From: Nostoc sp. HK-01
GTDB lineage: Bacteria; Cyanobacteriota; Cyanobacteriia; Cyanobacteriales; Nostocaceae
Length of the DNA: 64,000 nucleotides
Reading direction: 5' to 3'
NCBI GenBank assembly: GCA_003990705.1
Contig: AP018318.1
Location: 3,413,501-3,477,500, forward strand
Positions 8,539-17,417 of the stretch are shown piece by piece (the stretch's first letter is position 1; every line of letters begins with the position of its first letter). Below the pieces are notes generated by a model. That model had not been told where the DNA came from and did not search any database. It saw only the letters and a list, made by a program, of their open reading frames with translations. Position numbers and translations under genes: made by a program.

Positions 8539-8859
8539 ATGGTAAATAGTTGGCTTTATCTCATTGCAGCAATCTTATTTGAAGTCGCTGGTACAACTTC
8601 CATGAAATTGTCTGAGGGGTTTACAAGAACTATTCCCTCGGTTTTAATTTTTATCTGTTATGGAATTTGTTTTAGTTTTTTAACTTTAGCTCTTAAAAAA
8701 ATTGAAGTCAGCATTGCGTATGCTGTTTGGTCAGGTTTAGGCACAACTGTAATCGCTACTATTGGGGTAATTTGGTTTCGTGAATCAATGTCTCTTACCA
8801 AACTTTTCTCGATAGCTTTAATTATCATTGGCGTAATAGGGGTAAATTCTGCCAAATAA
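8539..8859 (+). CDS. Small multidrug resistance (SMR) family transporter
   Basis: The 106-residue inner-membrane protein has four hydrophobic helices and belongs to the EmrE/SugE/QacE family of proton-coupled antiporters. The essential membrane glutamate is present in ILFEVAGTTSMKLSEGF (residue 15, equal to Glu14 of EmrE). The conserved AYAVWSGLGT motif lies in helix 3. The start ATG 8539 is preferred because an upstream extension would add a hydrophilic, non-family N-terminus. Such proteins often export quaternary ammonium compounds or guanidinium. Drug-exporting and guanidinium subtypes cannot be separated with certainty here. Confidence 0.92.
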   Translation: MVNSWLYLIAAILFEVAGTTSMKLSEGFTRTIPSVLIFICYGICFSFLTLALKKIEVSIAYAVWSGLGTTVIATIGVIWFRESMSLTKLFSIALIIIGVIGVNSAK

Positions 8860-9240
8860 AAAAAGCCCTCGTACATTTTGCGATGAACGAGGTGAGGATA
8901 GGAGTAATCAATGAGGACTTCCTGTTATATTTGTCCTTTTAGAGATAAAGAAGTTTGATGTCGATCGCTACAATAAAAACAGCAGCAATCTCTCAAAAGA
9001 GTGAGCAAAATAAGCAACTAACCTAAATCCGTCCGTTGTTAATGCTTTAGCATGTTTAGTGTAGTAAAAGTTGGTTTATCAAGCCCGCAAGTTATTTCCC
9101 ATTCATAATTTAGCAGTGCGGCTTAGGTATATGTAGCCAACTTGGCAGGAATACAGTCAATATCCTTCAAAGCCAATATGAATTAGAATGTGTTACGGCT
9201 ATGCAAGAATTTGTTAGTTTAAGAGAATAAGGATTAGCCG

Positions 9241-9267
9241 TAACGCACCGAGAGATAGGGTGCGTTA
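9241..9267. repeat. Palindromic interspersed repeat
   Basis: TAACGCACC, a 9-base loop and GGTGCGTTA form a perfect 9-bp stem. This resembles the widespread 'gtaacgcaccc' intergenic repeat of heterocystous cyanobacteria. Confidence 0.6.
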
Positions 9268-9290
9268 AGCACTGCTATAAATAGATATGC

Positions 9291-9322
9291 AAAAACCCCT
9301 AGATATTAATGAATATCAGGGG
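9291..9322 (-). terminator. Rho-independent-type terminator of the AMIN/beta-lactamase-fold gene
   Basis: Read on the minus strand, AGCCCCTGATATT pairs with AATATCTAGGGG and is followed by TTTTT. It lies about 40 bp after the stop codon of the minus-strand gene at 9363. Confidence 0.75.
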
Positions 9323-9362
9323 CTTACGTCAATTAAAATTTTTCTTTTTTACATCAGGAGTA

Positions 9363-10652
9363 TTAAGGCTTGCTGGCGACTCTTGGTTGGTCTAAATAGC
9401 CGTAAACAATTCGAGAAACTTGATTGATAAAATCTCGCGCTTTTAAATCATTAAAAGGTCTTCTGACAAAAATTCCGGCTAAGTAGCGCTTACCAGATGG
9501 CATTTGAATAATCCCGGCATCACCTAGTACAATGCCTAGAGTTCCGGTTTTGTGAGCAATTACCGCACCTTTACCCAAACCAGCAGGTAATAACTTGGTG
9601 TTGTGAACACGCTGCATAATATCCAAAACTTTGCTACGGCTGGAATCAGTCAATAATTGATTTTTTGCAACCAACGCAGACAGCCTGACTAAATCTTTGG
9701 CGCTAGTTGTATTCGTTCCCTTAAAGTCGCCGAGTAAATTCCGCACAACGGTGTTTTGCAGACCCCAACCACGAAAACGCTGATTTAACTTAGCTTTACC
9801 ACCTAATCGGTCAATTACCATATTGGTAGCTGTGTTGTCGCTGATAGTAATCATTTTAGTCACGGTTTCTATTAGACTAAAACGACTTCCTGCACGCTTG
9901 TATTGAAATTCTCCAGAACCTCCAGTTATTAAGTCGCGCCGCATAACTAAGGTTTCATTCAGTTTGACTCTACCTGCATCTACTTCTTGAAATAATGCTA
10001 CTAAAATGGGAAACTTAATTGTACTAGCAGCAGGAAAGACTTTCTCACCATTTAAATCTAGATAGTTACCAGTATCTAAATCTAAAAAGAACATTCCTGC
10101 ATCCAGGGAACGATAACGAGCAGCTAAGGCTTGTACCTGCGATCGCAATTGTGGTATTTCCTTACCTAACGGTACAACTCCCGCAAACAAAGAAACATCA
10201 CTCACGGAAACCGGAATTTGCTCTTCACTAGATGAAGAAACATTATTATCAACAGGATTTTGAACCCGTTCTACCGATGGAAATTTCACTATCCAATGAG
10301 TGGAAGAATCACCTTGCAGCAGTAACTTGTTAGGGTCTACAGTGTATCCAGGTGCTAATTCAACTACTAATCTTGTTGTGTTATCGTCAACCTTACCAAC
10401 ACGGATTTCACGTACTGTAGAACCAAAGTTTTTCCGAACTGTATTTGTGTTCAGTTGTGTACCAGGAAGATCGATAACTAACCGCGTGGGATTTTGAATT
10501 AAAAATGCTCTTGGTTTAACACCAGATACAGTAGTAATATTCAGTTGATTTTGTGCGGTGTCAAAACTCCAAGATTCTAAGCGAGATGCTCTTACTGGAG
10601 AAGAAAGCAGGACAATACTGACAACGCTAAACAGAAATAAGCGTAATCTCAT
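9363..10652 (-). CDS. AMIN-domain protein with class A beta-lactamase-like serine hydrolase domain
   Basis: The 429-residue exported protein has a signal peptide (about 1-22). An AMIN-type beta domain follows (about 25-125), of the kind that localises proteins to peptidoglycan or the envelope. After a Ser/Glu-rich linker comes a penicillin-binding serine hydrolase domain (about 170-420). The motifs are SxxK in ASTIKFP, SDN in ISDNTATN and KTG in HKTGTLG. The deacylating Glu166 of true class A beta-lactamases should lie about 36 residues after the SDN serine, where the protein reads VVRNLLGDFKGTN with no Glu. Peptidoglycan-related or esterase function is thus likelier than antibiotic hydrolysis. 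Confidence 0.88.
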   Translation of the reverse strand: MRLRLFLFSVVSIVLLSSPVRASRLESWSFDTAQNQLNITTVSGVKPRAFLIQNPTRLVIDLPGTQLNTNTVRKNFGSTVREIRVGKVDDNTTRLVVELAPGYTVDPNKLLLQGDSSTHWIVKFPSVERVQNPVDNNVSSSSEEQIPVSVSDVSLFAGVVPLGKEIPQLRSQVQALAARYRSLDAGMFFLDLDTGNYLDLNGEKVFPAASTIKFPILVALFQEVDAGRVKLNETLVMRRDLITGGSGEFQYKRAGSRFSLIETVTKMITISDNTATNMVIDRLGGKAKLNQRFRGWGLQNTVVRNLLGDFKGTNTTSAKDLVRLSALVAKNQLLTDSSRSKVLDIMQRVHNTKLLPAGLGKGAVIAHKTGTLGIVLGDAGIIQMPSGKRYLAGIFVRRPFNDLKARDFINQVSRIVYGYLDQPRVASKP

Positions 10653-11031
10653 GCGTGTGATTATGTAGAGCGAAAGTTGAATTTACTTGCACCAATTTTC
10701 GAGGATGTCTCGGTTGATCCGGACTAAACTCGAATCATAATTCGTTGCAAATCATTACGTCAAGACACGGAAACCGCATAATAGTTCCTTTACACCAAAT
10801 TTAATTAGGAATAGAGGCAGAAAATAGAACTGATATGTATCGATTTTTGACGCTATGTTTTATAAACTTAGTTATAGAGTGTCAGCAAGGATAAATTTTC
10901 TCTATAAAGGTTATTTTTGTCAAAAGCCTACAATCTATGGTCAAAAATCAAGCTTCTTTGGACTAGAGACTATTGACAAAAAATTTGAGATTTTTTGGTT
11001 CAGATTAACTAAAAATATATGAAACGCCGCT
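10653..11031. other. Intergenic region, nothing recognised
   Basis: I see no open frame, RNA gene or strong repeat. It should include the promoter of the minus-strand AMIN-domain gene. Confidence 0.45.
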
Positions 11032-11597
11032 TTAACCGTCAGATAATTGGCCTAATGGTGTCGGTAAACCATCAATGCTGATGCTGTTTTTTTGTTGTTG
11101 ATATTCTCGGACTCCCTGTTCGCCTTTTTTAGCAGCCCAATTTACTAGTGTTTGGCGTTGACCTTGGTATTCGTAAAGAGGAACGCCGAAACCACAGGAA
11201 CTTTGCACAATCTCAATATCAGCTACGATAATTTGACGAGTTCCTGGTAGCGGCGGAAACACTGAATATACAGAATCCCAATCAGGATAGCTAGGTAAAA
11301 TTACGTGTCCTTGACCGTAAAGTCGCAAGATGCGCGCTGGTTCAGTGAAGGCGCAAAACATGAAGGTAATGCGACCATTTTCTTGCAGATGGGCTGAAGT
11401 TTCGTTACCGCTACCTGTGAGATCGAGATAGGCGACTTTGTGGGGTGATAAAATCCGCAAGCAATCGAGACGAGACCTTTGGGAGATAAATTAACGTGAC
11501 CTGTAGCACTCAGAGGCGCGGTTCCTACAAAGAAAAGGTTTTGGGCTGCAATAAACTCTTGCAGTTCTTCTGTGATTGAGTCAAATAGTTTAGCCAT
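11032..11597 (-). pseudogene. Pyridoxamine 5'-phosphate oxidase-like FMN-binding protein, frameshifted
   Basis: Two overlapping minus-strand frames encode one protein. The first (from 11597) reads MAKLFDSITEELQEFIAAQN and continues to HVNLSPKGL. The second continues with DCLRILSPHKVAYLDLTGSG and runs to 11032. The family normally reads NLSPKGLD-x-x-RIL without a break. At 11467-11476 the plus strand has GAGAC twice in tandem. Removing one 5-bp copy restores GLDCLRILSP exactly in frame, so a 5-bp tandem duplication is the lesion. The intact protein would be about 187 residues, in the split-barrel flavin-binding fold, of unknown substrate. It is either a recent pseudogene or a sequencing error. 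Confidence 0.88.
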
Positions 11598-12043
11598 AGA
11601 TGATTAAGAGTACAAATTGACGATATTCAAATGATGTAATTTTTTGGGCGTTGGGTAAGTTAGTACGCAAAATATACTTTAACTCTCAACGTCGGGCGAT
11701 CGCTTCTCAAGCAAAGCTACAAACTACGGTTCTGTTTAAATTTATTGCAAGTTCTTATTAGTAATTACTCTGTTCAAAACCATCTCTCGCAAAAGTCAAG
11801 CAATAAAGCAAAAAATTCCTGAGTTAGCTTTCATCAACTGTATACTTACACAAATACTTTCATCATCAGGATTGTAGCGAATCAAGCCTTGAACAAGAAT
11901 GAATAATTATGTCATCAAAACTCAACCGAATTTGACATAGCTTTTTATTTTGTCTACTCCTTATTGATAAGATATATCATTTAGTACCGTAAACTGCTAG
12001 TCTAACTGTAACGTTGTCCATTTAGTTCCTAGAGATATTGCCC
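11598..12043. other. Intergenic region upstream of exbB, nothing recognised
   Basis: No coding frame or RNA was identified. It lies between divergent genes and must contain their promoters. Confidence 0.45.
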
Positions 12044-12691
12044 ATGTATCAGTTGTTTGTAGCAGGTGGCGTAGTCATGTGGCCCCTGCTGGCGTTTAGT
12101 GTGGTGGGAATTGCTTTAATTATCGAGCGAGTCCGCTTTTGGTATCGCATCAATACTCGGCAAAACCGCATAGTCAGAGAAGTGTTGAATCTCTACCGCC
12201 TTGATAATGTTGTTGGCGCGTTGGATAAATTGCAAAAGAATGCAGATTTGCCCATGACACGCATTTTTTTAGCGGCGTTGCAATTAGAAGAACCAACCCC
12301 AGAAGAATTTCGGCTTGCACTAGAAAGTGAAGCGCAAGCCGAAATCCCAGTTCTCAAACGTTTTCAAAATATGTTTGACACAATTATTGGTCTTGCACCA
12401 CTGTTAGGTCTACTTGGTACTGTATTGGGTTTGATTGCTTCTTTTGCATCATTAAACTTGGGTGATGTAGGCGGGACAAAAACCGCAGGAGTTACCGCAG
12501 GTATTAGTGAAGCGCTGGTATCTACAGCTTCAGGTTTAATTGTGGCTATTTTTATACTTTTATTTGCTAATACCTTTCGAGGGTTATATCAACGTCAGAT
12601 TGCCGCAATACAAGAATATGGTGGACAATTAGAACTGCTCTATCGCCGCCGCTATGAACGAGGAGACAGAACCTATGCGTCTACAAGATGA
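12044..12691 (+). CDS. exbB: MotA/TolQ/ExbB proton channel family protein
   Basis: The 215-residue inner-membrane protein is the channel subunit of an ExbB-ExbD-type motor that uses the proton gradient to energise outer-membrane transport or envelope work. It has a first membrane helix near residues 10-30 and two more in the MotA/ExbB domain, with the family signature APLLGLLGTVLGLI and the helix LIVAIFILLFANTF. ATG 12044 is taken as the start; an in-frame TTG two codons upstream is possible. The stop overlaps the exbD start by 17 bases, showing translational coupling. No tonB is adjacent. Confidence 0.92.
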   Translation: MYQLFVAGGVVMWPLLAFSVVGIALIIERVRFWYRINTRQNRIVREVLNLYRLDNVVGALDKLQKNADLPMTRIFLAALQLEEPTPEEFRLALESEAQAEIPVLKRFQNMFDTIIGLAPLLGLLGTVLGLIASFASLNLGDVGGTKTAGVTAGISEALVSTASGLIVAIFILLFANTFRGLYQRQIAAIQEYGGQLELLYRRRYERGDRTYASTR

Positions 12692-13079
12692 GCCAGATTT
12701 ACCACCGCAAATCAACATCGTGCCAATGATTGATGTGATATTTGCGATTTTGACATTTTTTATCATGTCAACGTTATTTTTAACTCGCTCAGAAGGTTTA
12801 CCCGTCAACTTACCCAAAGCGGCGACAGCCAAACAGCAGCAAGTTCCAGCCAAAATTACCGTCACAGTAGATAAAGATGGAATAGTAAGTGTCAACCGTC
12901 AACCAAGCACTGTTGAAGGTTTAGCCGGACAATTGCGTACCTTGGTAGGCGATAACCAAGAAGCATTAGTAATTGTGAATGCTGATGCAACAGTCACCCA
13001 CGGTAAAGTAGTGGCAGTGATGGATCAAGTCAGACAAGTCCAGGGGGCAAAATTAGCGATCGCCACCCAAAAGCCTTAG
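12675..13079 (+). CDS. exbD: ExbD/TolR family biopolymer transport protein
   Basis: The 134-residue protein has one N-terminal membrane helix (IDVIFAILTFFIMSTLFL) followed by a periplasmic domain. The proton-relay aspartate typical of ExbD/TolR is present in NIVPMIDVIF. ATG 12675 is preferred because AGGAG lies 9 bases upstream; an in-frame ATG at 12654 would overlap the exbB coding region by 38 bases. It pairs with ExbB directly upstream. The periplasmic part contains ITVTVDKDGIVSVN, as in TolR-type domains. Confidence 0.92.
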   Translation: MRLQDEPDLPPQINIVPMIDVIFAILTFFIMSTLFLTRSEGLPVNLPKAATAKQQQVPAKITVTVDKDGIVSVNRQPSTVEGLAGQLRTLVGDNQEALVIVNADATVTHGKVVAVMDQVRQVQGAKLAIATQKP

Positions 13080-13369
13080 TTATTAGTCATGAGTCATTAG
13101 TCATGAGTTATTTGTCTTGACTAATGACACTCTTAACCTGTCTGCTACTTTTGCCTGCTGCTATAATCGATAAAATTCAGCTGATGACTCTCGTAGTTTT
13201 CCTGCATTGAAGAAAACTTATGAGCATTTACCAAAATTGACTATATAATTGATTCCCCACTCCCCATTACCAGCGGGATCTACCATCAATACGTGAGAGT
13301 CAATCATCATCTAGGGAAATATCGGGGTTAACTTAGTAAAAATTTTTATGCAGTTGCGCCTGTCAGATA

Positions 13370-15415
13370 ATGATCTGCTGCTTAAATCCCGATTGTCCAA
13401 ATCCCCTAAATCCCAAAGGAAAGCAGTCATGCCAAACTTGTAGCACCCCCTTGGTGCCACTATTAAGAAATCGCTTTCGAGTGATTCGGGTGCTTTCCGA
13501 TGAGGGGGGATTTGGCAGAACTTATTTATCTGAAGATACCGATAAACTCAATGAACTGTGTGTAATTAAGCAATTAGCACCGAAATTTCAAGGAACTTGG
13601 TCGCAGAAAAAAGCAATGGAGTTATTTGCAGAAGAAGCCAAGCGACTGCAAGAACTCGGCGAACATCCGCAAATTCCTACACTGATTGCTTACTTTGAAC
13701 AAGATAACTGCCTTTATTTGGTACAACAGTTTATTAATGGGCAGAACTTGTTAAAAGAATTACAACAGCGCAAAGTCTATAAAGCGAATGAAATTCAAGC
13801 AATTTTACTTGATTTACTGCCTGTACTCAAATTCATTCACGATCGCGGTGTGATTCACCGAGACATTAAACCAGAAAATTTAATTCGCTGTCGTTATGAT
13901 GGGCGACTTAGCTTGATTGATTTTGGTTCTTCTAAGCAATTAACCGAAAAAGTCAAGAATAAAAATGGTACATCCATTGGTTCGCATGGTTATTCTCCAC
14001 TGGAACAAATCAGAGACGGTAAAGCTTACCCAGCTAGTGATTTGTTCAGTTTGGGGGCTACCTGTTTTCATCTCTTAACAGGAACATCCCCTTTTCAATT
14101 GTGGATGGAACATGGCTATGGCTGGGCGAACAGTTGGCGGGAATATTTGCGTAGTCCTTTGTCGCCAGAATTGGAAGGGGTGATGACGAAGCTGTTGCAA
14201 AAAGACTTAAGTCAACGCTACCAGTCAGCCGATGAAGTGATTAAAGATTTGATTCCATCACTCCCACGCGCCTTACCAGCCGCCGGACAGTCATCAGGAA
14301 AATTTTCTGTAACTCAACCGAGTTCAAAGTTCTCCTTTAAATATGCTTTTGTCAAAAGTTTAGTTTTAGGCGCTGCTTTCATTTTGTTATTTGGTTTTAG
14401 TGATACTTGGTATCAAAAATATCACCAAATTCAAACCAGTTTGTTATCGAGACTAAAGCCAGGAAATTACAGTCCTACTCAGGGTGAAGTTGTTTTTGGT
14501 CAGTCACCCAATGTTCCAGTTAAAAATATTTCCTTAGCTAACACCCTCAAAGGAACAGCAAAATCTGTTGTCTCTGTCGCCATTAGTCCCGATGGGCGGA
14601 CAATTGCTAGTAGTGGCGAAGGGGAACGCATAATTAAAATGTGGAATCTGACCACAGGAAAAGAAATACTAACCCTGAGTGGACATTCGCAAAAAGTTAA
14701 TGCTGTGGCTATCAGTCCCAATGGCAAAACTTTGGTTAGCGGGAGTGATGATCAAACTATTAAAGCCTGGAATTTGGCAACAGGTAAAATAGTCTACACA
14801 TTAACAGGACATACTGACTCCATTCAAGCATTAACAATTAGTCCTAATGGGAAAATTTTGGTGAGTGGTAGCGATGACAACACTCTCAAAGTTTGGAATT
14901 TAGGCACAGGAAAGCTAATTCGCACACTTAAAGGACATAAATATTGGGTGCGGTCAGTTGCTATTAGCCCAGATGGACGTAACTTAGCCAGTGGTAGTTT
15001 TGATAAAACTATTAAACTTTGGCATCTTTATCAAAATGACCCAGCCCGCACACTGACGGGAAATCCCAATACAATCACATCAGTAGCATTTAGTCCTGAT
15101 AGTACTACCTTAGCTAGTGCCAGCCGCGATCGCACCATTAAACTTTGGGATGTCGCATCTGGCGAAGTTATTCGCACCTTAACAGGTCATGCAAACACCG
15201 TTACCTGTGTGGCTTTTAGCCCAGATGGTATGACCTTAGCCAGTGCCAGCCGCGATCGTACCATCAAACTTTGGAATTTAGCCACAGGGGAAGTCTTAAA
15301 TACATTAACAGGTCATGCAGATACGGTGACATCTGTCGCTTTTAGTGTTGATGGTAAGACTATTATCAGCGGCAGCGAGGATAATACCATCAAGGTTTGG
15401 CGAATAGCACAGTAA
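13370..15415 (+). CDS. Ser/Thr protein kinase with C-terminal WD40 propeller
   Basis: The 681-residue protein starts with a four-cysteine zinc-ribbon-like segment (Cys4, Cys9, Cys21, Cys24). A Hanks-type kinase domain follows (about 36-298): glycine loop GGFGRTYL, Lys67 in VIKQL, HRDIKPEN at 163-170, and DFG at 184-186. After a linker there is one membrane helix (about 326-343). Seven WD40 repeats (about 390-681) with S-P-D/N-G and W-N/D/H endings complete one beta propeller. This architecture is common in filamentous cyanobacteria. The kinase would be cytoplasmic and, if the helix spans the membrane once, the propeller would be on the other side. The substrate is unknown. It lies 290 bp after exbD on the same strand. 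Confidence 0.93.
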   Translation: MICCLNPDCPNPLNPKGKQSCQTCSTPLVPLLRNRFRVIRVLSDEGGFGRTYLSEDTDKLNELCVIKQLAPKFQGTWSQKKAMELFAEEAKRLQELGEHPQIPTLIAYFEQDNCLYLVQQFINGQNLLKELQQRKVYKANEIQAILLDLLPVLKFIHDRGVIHRDIKPENLIRCRYDGRLSLIDFGSSKQLTEKVKNKNGTSIGSHGYSPLEQIRDGKAYPASDLFSLGATCFHLLTGTSPFQLWMEHGYGWANSWREYLRSPLSPELEGVMTKLLQKDLSQRYQSADEVIKDLIPSLPRALPAAGQSSGKFSVTQPSSKFSFKYAFVKSLVLGAAFILLFGFSDTWYQKYHQIQTSLLSRLKPGNYSPTQGEVVFGQSPNVPVKNISLANTLKGTAKSVVSVAISPDGRTIASSGEGERIIKMWNLTTGKEILTLSGHSQKVNAVAISPNGKTLVSGSDDQTIKAWNLATGKIVYTLTGHTDSIQALTISPNGKILVSGSDDNTLKVWNLGTGKLIRTLKGHKYWVRSVAISPDGRNLASGSFDKTIKLWHLYQNDPARTLTGNPNTITSVAFSPDSTTLASASRDRTIKLWDVASGEVIRTLTGHANTVTCVAFSPDGMTLASASRDRTIKLWNLATGEVLNTLTGHADTVTSVAFSVDGKTIISGSEDNTIKVWRIAQ

Positions 15416-15509
15416 AGATGGCTTTTGGGTGATTGTATTTTAGTTTGTAGTGAGAGCGATCGCGCTTTATCCTTAAAGCTTCGGGTTTAGAACGTGACAG
15501 TTCAGGCTT

Positions 15510-15720
15510 AAAGCGAAAATGTTCGTGTTCAAAACAAGAACGTTTTAGTTTGAAACGAGAATATTCCTGTTTCAAATGAGAATGTTTGGGTATGAAACGA
15601 GAATGTTTTTATTTCAAACGAGAACGTTTTAGTTTGAAACGAGAATATTTCTGTTTCAAATGAGAATGTTCGAGTTCAAAAGCTGAAATTTGGTGTTCAT
15701 AACTCGAAATGACACTATCA
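15510..15720. repeat. Degenerate 21-bp tandem repeat array, about ten units
   Basis: Consecutive units of 21 bp (the first is 22) begin 'aaacgagaa' or a variant and end 'tttc', 'tttg' or 'ttca': starts at 15510, 15532, 15553, 15574, 15595, 15616, 15637, 15658, 15679 and 15700. Units at 15532-15594 and 15616-15678 are almost identical as blocks, showing a second-level 84-bp duplication. The array lies downstream of the kinase and is not in a convincing gene; the minus-strand heptad frame is broken by stops. Confidence 0.8.
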
Positions 15721-15817
15721 AAACACCTCTGTTGTTTTTCTTTGCGCCTTTGCGCCTTTGCGTGAGACAAAAATAGAGGACACAGAGAACACAGAGGGAG
15801 AGGAAAGAGGTAGTGAT

Positions 15818-16381
15818 TTATCTACCAAAGATTTCATTGACTGTAATTGTGACATCAGAAAACCCTGGAATTGATAAAGTTTCACCACCAGCAAACTTTT
15901 GTATATGCTGATATCCTGTAGCTGTTGGTTGTTGATAAACTTCAACAATTTGCTCGTTAATATCTACTAACCAAACAGCAATTATATTAGCTTCTGCATA
16001 TAAAGGAATCTTTTCTTCTCGGTCATAAATAATTGTTGAATCAGCAACTTCAATTAATAAGAAAATATCTTGAGGTTGGGGGTGTGCGGCTGCATAAAAA
16101 TCATCACGGGGTTTGAGTAAAGCCACATCTGGCTGTGGTTGCGAATTATCATTCAGTTCCACAGGGTCTTGAATAGCAATGAGAACTCTATCCCTTAACT
16201 TACTAGACAATAGTTTATTTAAGCACTTTACACAAGCAGCGTGTTTTGTCCCAATAGGAGACATCTCAATAATTTCTCCCCGGATTAATTCCACTCGCTC
16301 ATCTTCTTTAAGAATCCCCAACTCAAACATTTTGTGATATTGCTGCACTGTGAATTTATGTCTTAATAACTGCACAGTCAT
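15818..16381 (-). CDS. Uma2 family (DUF820) putative endonuclease-fold protein
   Basis: The 187-residue protein has the PD-(D/E)xK-like Uma2 fold: HKFTVQQYHKM at the N-terminus, VELIRGEIIEMSP, then QPDVALLKPR and LLIEVADSTIIYDREEK with the acidic residues of the metal site. The start is ATG 16381 because GGAGGTG lies just upstream. An upstream in-frame ATG at 16399 would place that site inside the gene. The biological role of Uma2 proteins is unproven; they are numerous in filamentous cyanobacteria. The next gene, on the other strand, is a paralogue. Confidence 0.9.
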   Translation of the reverse strand: MTVQLLRHKFTVQQYHKMFELGILKEDERVELIRGEIIEMSPIGTKHAACVKCLNKLLSSKLRDRVLIAIQDPVELNDNSQPQPDVALLKPRDDFYAAAHPQPQDIFLLIEVADSTIIYDREEKIPLYAEANIIAVWLVDINEQIVEVYQQPTATGYQHIQKFAGGETLSIPGFSDVTITVNEIFGR

Positions 16382-16548
16382 CACCACCTCCACTGTCACT
16401 TGTCTCTTAATTATGGAATATCACTGCTCAAAGCAAGCTGAAATACTCCAGAGTTTTTTTGGTTAAAACTCGATACTTACAGTTATTTTAAGAATAGATA
16501 GACAATGCTTCTCGGATAAAGGTTGATTCATCCTAGATGCAGATCCCT

Positions 16549-16627
16549 CCGCCTACGGCGACCCCCTTAAAAAGGGGGTAAACAGAAAAATAGCCCCCCT
16601 TTTTTAAGGGGGGTTGGGGGGATCTGC
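16549..16627. repeat. Palindromic GC-rich interspersed repeat
   Basis: The element starts GCAGATCCC and ends GGGGATCTGC, with the internal palindromes ACCCCCTTaaAAAGGGGGT and CCCCCC...GGGGGG. Related 'gatcccccctaaccccc' copies occur at 22057-22205. This is the small non-coding palindrome type abundant in Nostocales intergenic DNA. Confidence 0.8.
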
Positions 16628-16693
16628 AAGAACTCATAACGCTAAACCGAAAAGTATTGGGATAAGTGAGTTTTTTCTGTTGCCTTTGACGCT

Positions 16694-17272
16694 ATGACAG
16701 CCATTACATTAAACCTCAATTCTATAATTCAACTCACAAGAGAACAATTTTATCAACTCTGTGAAGAAAATCCCGATTTAAAATTAGAACGCAATGCCCA
16801 AGGAGAATTAATTATCATGCCACCCACAGGAGGAGAGACAGGCAAAAGCAATTCTCATGCTAATGGTCAAATATGGTTCTGGAATGATCAAAATCAGTTA
16901 GGCGAAGTATTTGATTCATCAACTGGATTTACTTTACCAAATGGTGCTGACCGTTCGCCCGATGTTTCTTGGGTAGCAAAATCTCGTTGGGAAGCCTTAA
17001 CTCAAGAACAAAAAGAGAAATTTATTCCTCTGTGTCCTGATTTTGTCATTGAGATACTATCACCTAATGACAGCTTAAAGAAAACTCAAAATAAAATGCA
17101 AGAATATATGGAAAATGGCTGTCGTTTAGGTTGGTTGATTAATCGCAAAAACCAAGAAGTAGAAATTTATCGTCCGGGAAAAGATGTGGAAACTCTCAAA
17201 TCACCTCAGACTCTTTCCGGTGAAGATGTTCTACCTGGATTTGTACTCACTATGCAGAAAATTTGGGTGTGA
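16694..17272 (+). CDS. Uma2 family (DUF820) putative endonuclease-fold protein
   Basis: The 192-residue protein has the Uma2 fold with LKLERNAQGELIIMPPTGGETG, a RSPDVSWVAKSRW metal-site strand and FVIEILSPNDSLKKTQNKMQEYMENG. The lysine-rich helix and LGWLINRKNQEVEIYRPG close the domain. This subtype ends with a QTLSGEDVLPGFVL tail. It differs clearly in sequence from the minus-strand Uma2 gene just upstream, so the two are not a recent duplication. Function is unknown beyond the nuclease-like fold. Confidence 0.92.
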   Translation: MTAITLNLNSIIQLTREQFYQLCEENPDLKLERNAQGELIIMPPTGGETGKSNSHANGQIWFWNDQNQLGEVFDSSTGFTLPNGADRSPDVSWVAKSRWEALTQEQKEKFIPLCPDFVIEILSPNDSLKKTQNKMQEYMENGCRLGWLINRKNQEVEIYRPGKDVETLKSPQTLSGEDVLPGFVLTMQKIWV

Positions 17273-17417
17273 TGTCAGCAGGAATTTATGAGATTGAAAT
17301 GAGAGAACAATGCTACATTCCTTAATTACAAATTTCAAATTAATATAACTTTCTCCCCATCCTCTGCGTCTCTGTGTCTCTACGTGAACCTTAACAGTTT
17401 CATTTTTAAATATTGCG

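Larger units (their letters stand above)
8860..9362. other. Intergenic region with hairpins, no gene seen
   Basis: This stretch separates two convergent genes. It contains a CCTCGT/ACGAGG hairpin at 8867-8892 beside an A-run (a possible minus-strand terminator), the palindromic repeat at 9241-9267 and the terminator at 9291-9322. No coding sequence is supported. Confidence 0.5.

Noticed and set aside
12044-15415. exbB, exbD and the WD40 kinase as one novel signalling operon
   Set aside because: 290 bp with short direct repeats separate exbD and the kinase, and such kinases occur in many unrelated contexts; the evidence is insufficient.
15390-15575. Minus-strand heptapeptide-repeat protein (FKxExxR pattern)
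   Set aside because: The 7-residue periodicity comes from the 21-bp DNA repeats; the frame meets stop codons within the same array.
15510-15720. Possible CRISPR array
   Set aside because: The 21-bp units are contiguous and degenerate with no unique spacers of 30-40 bp, and no cas gene is present.
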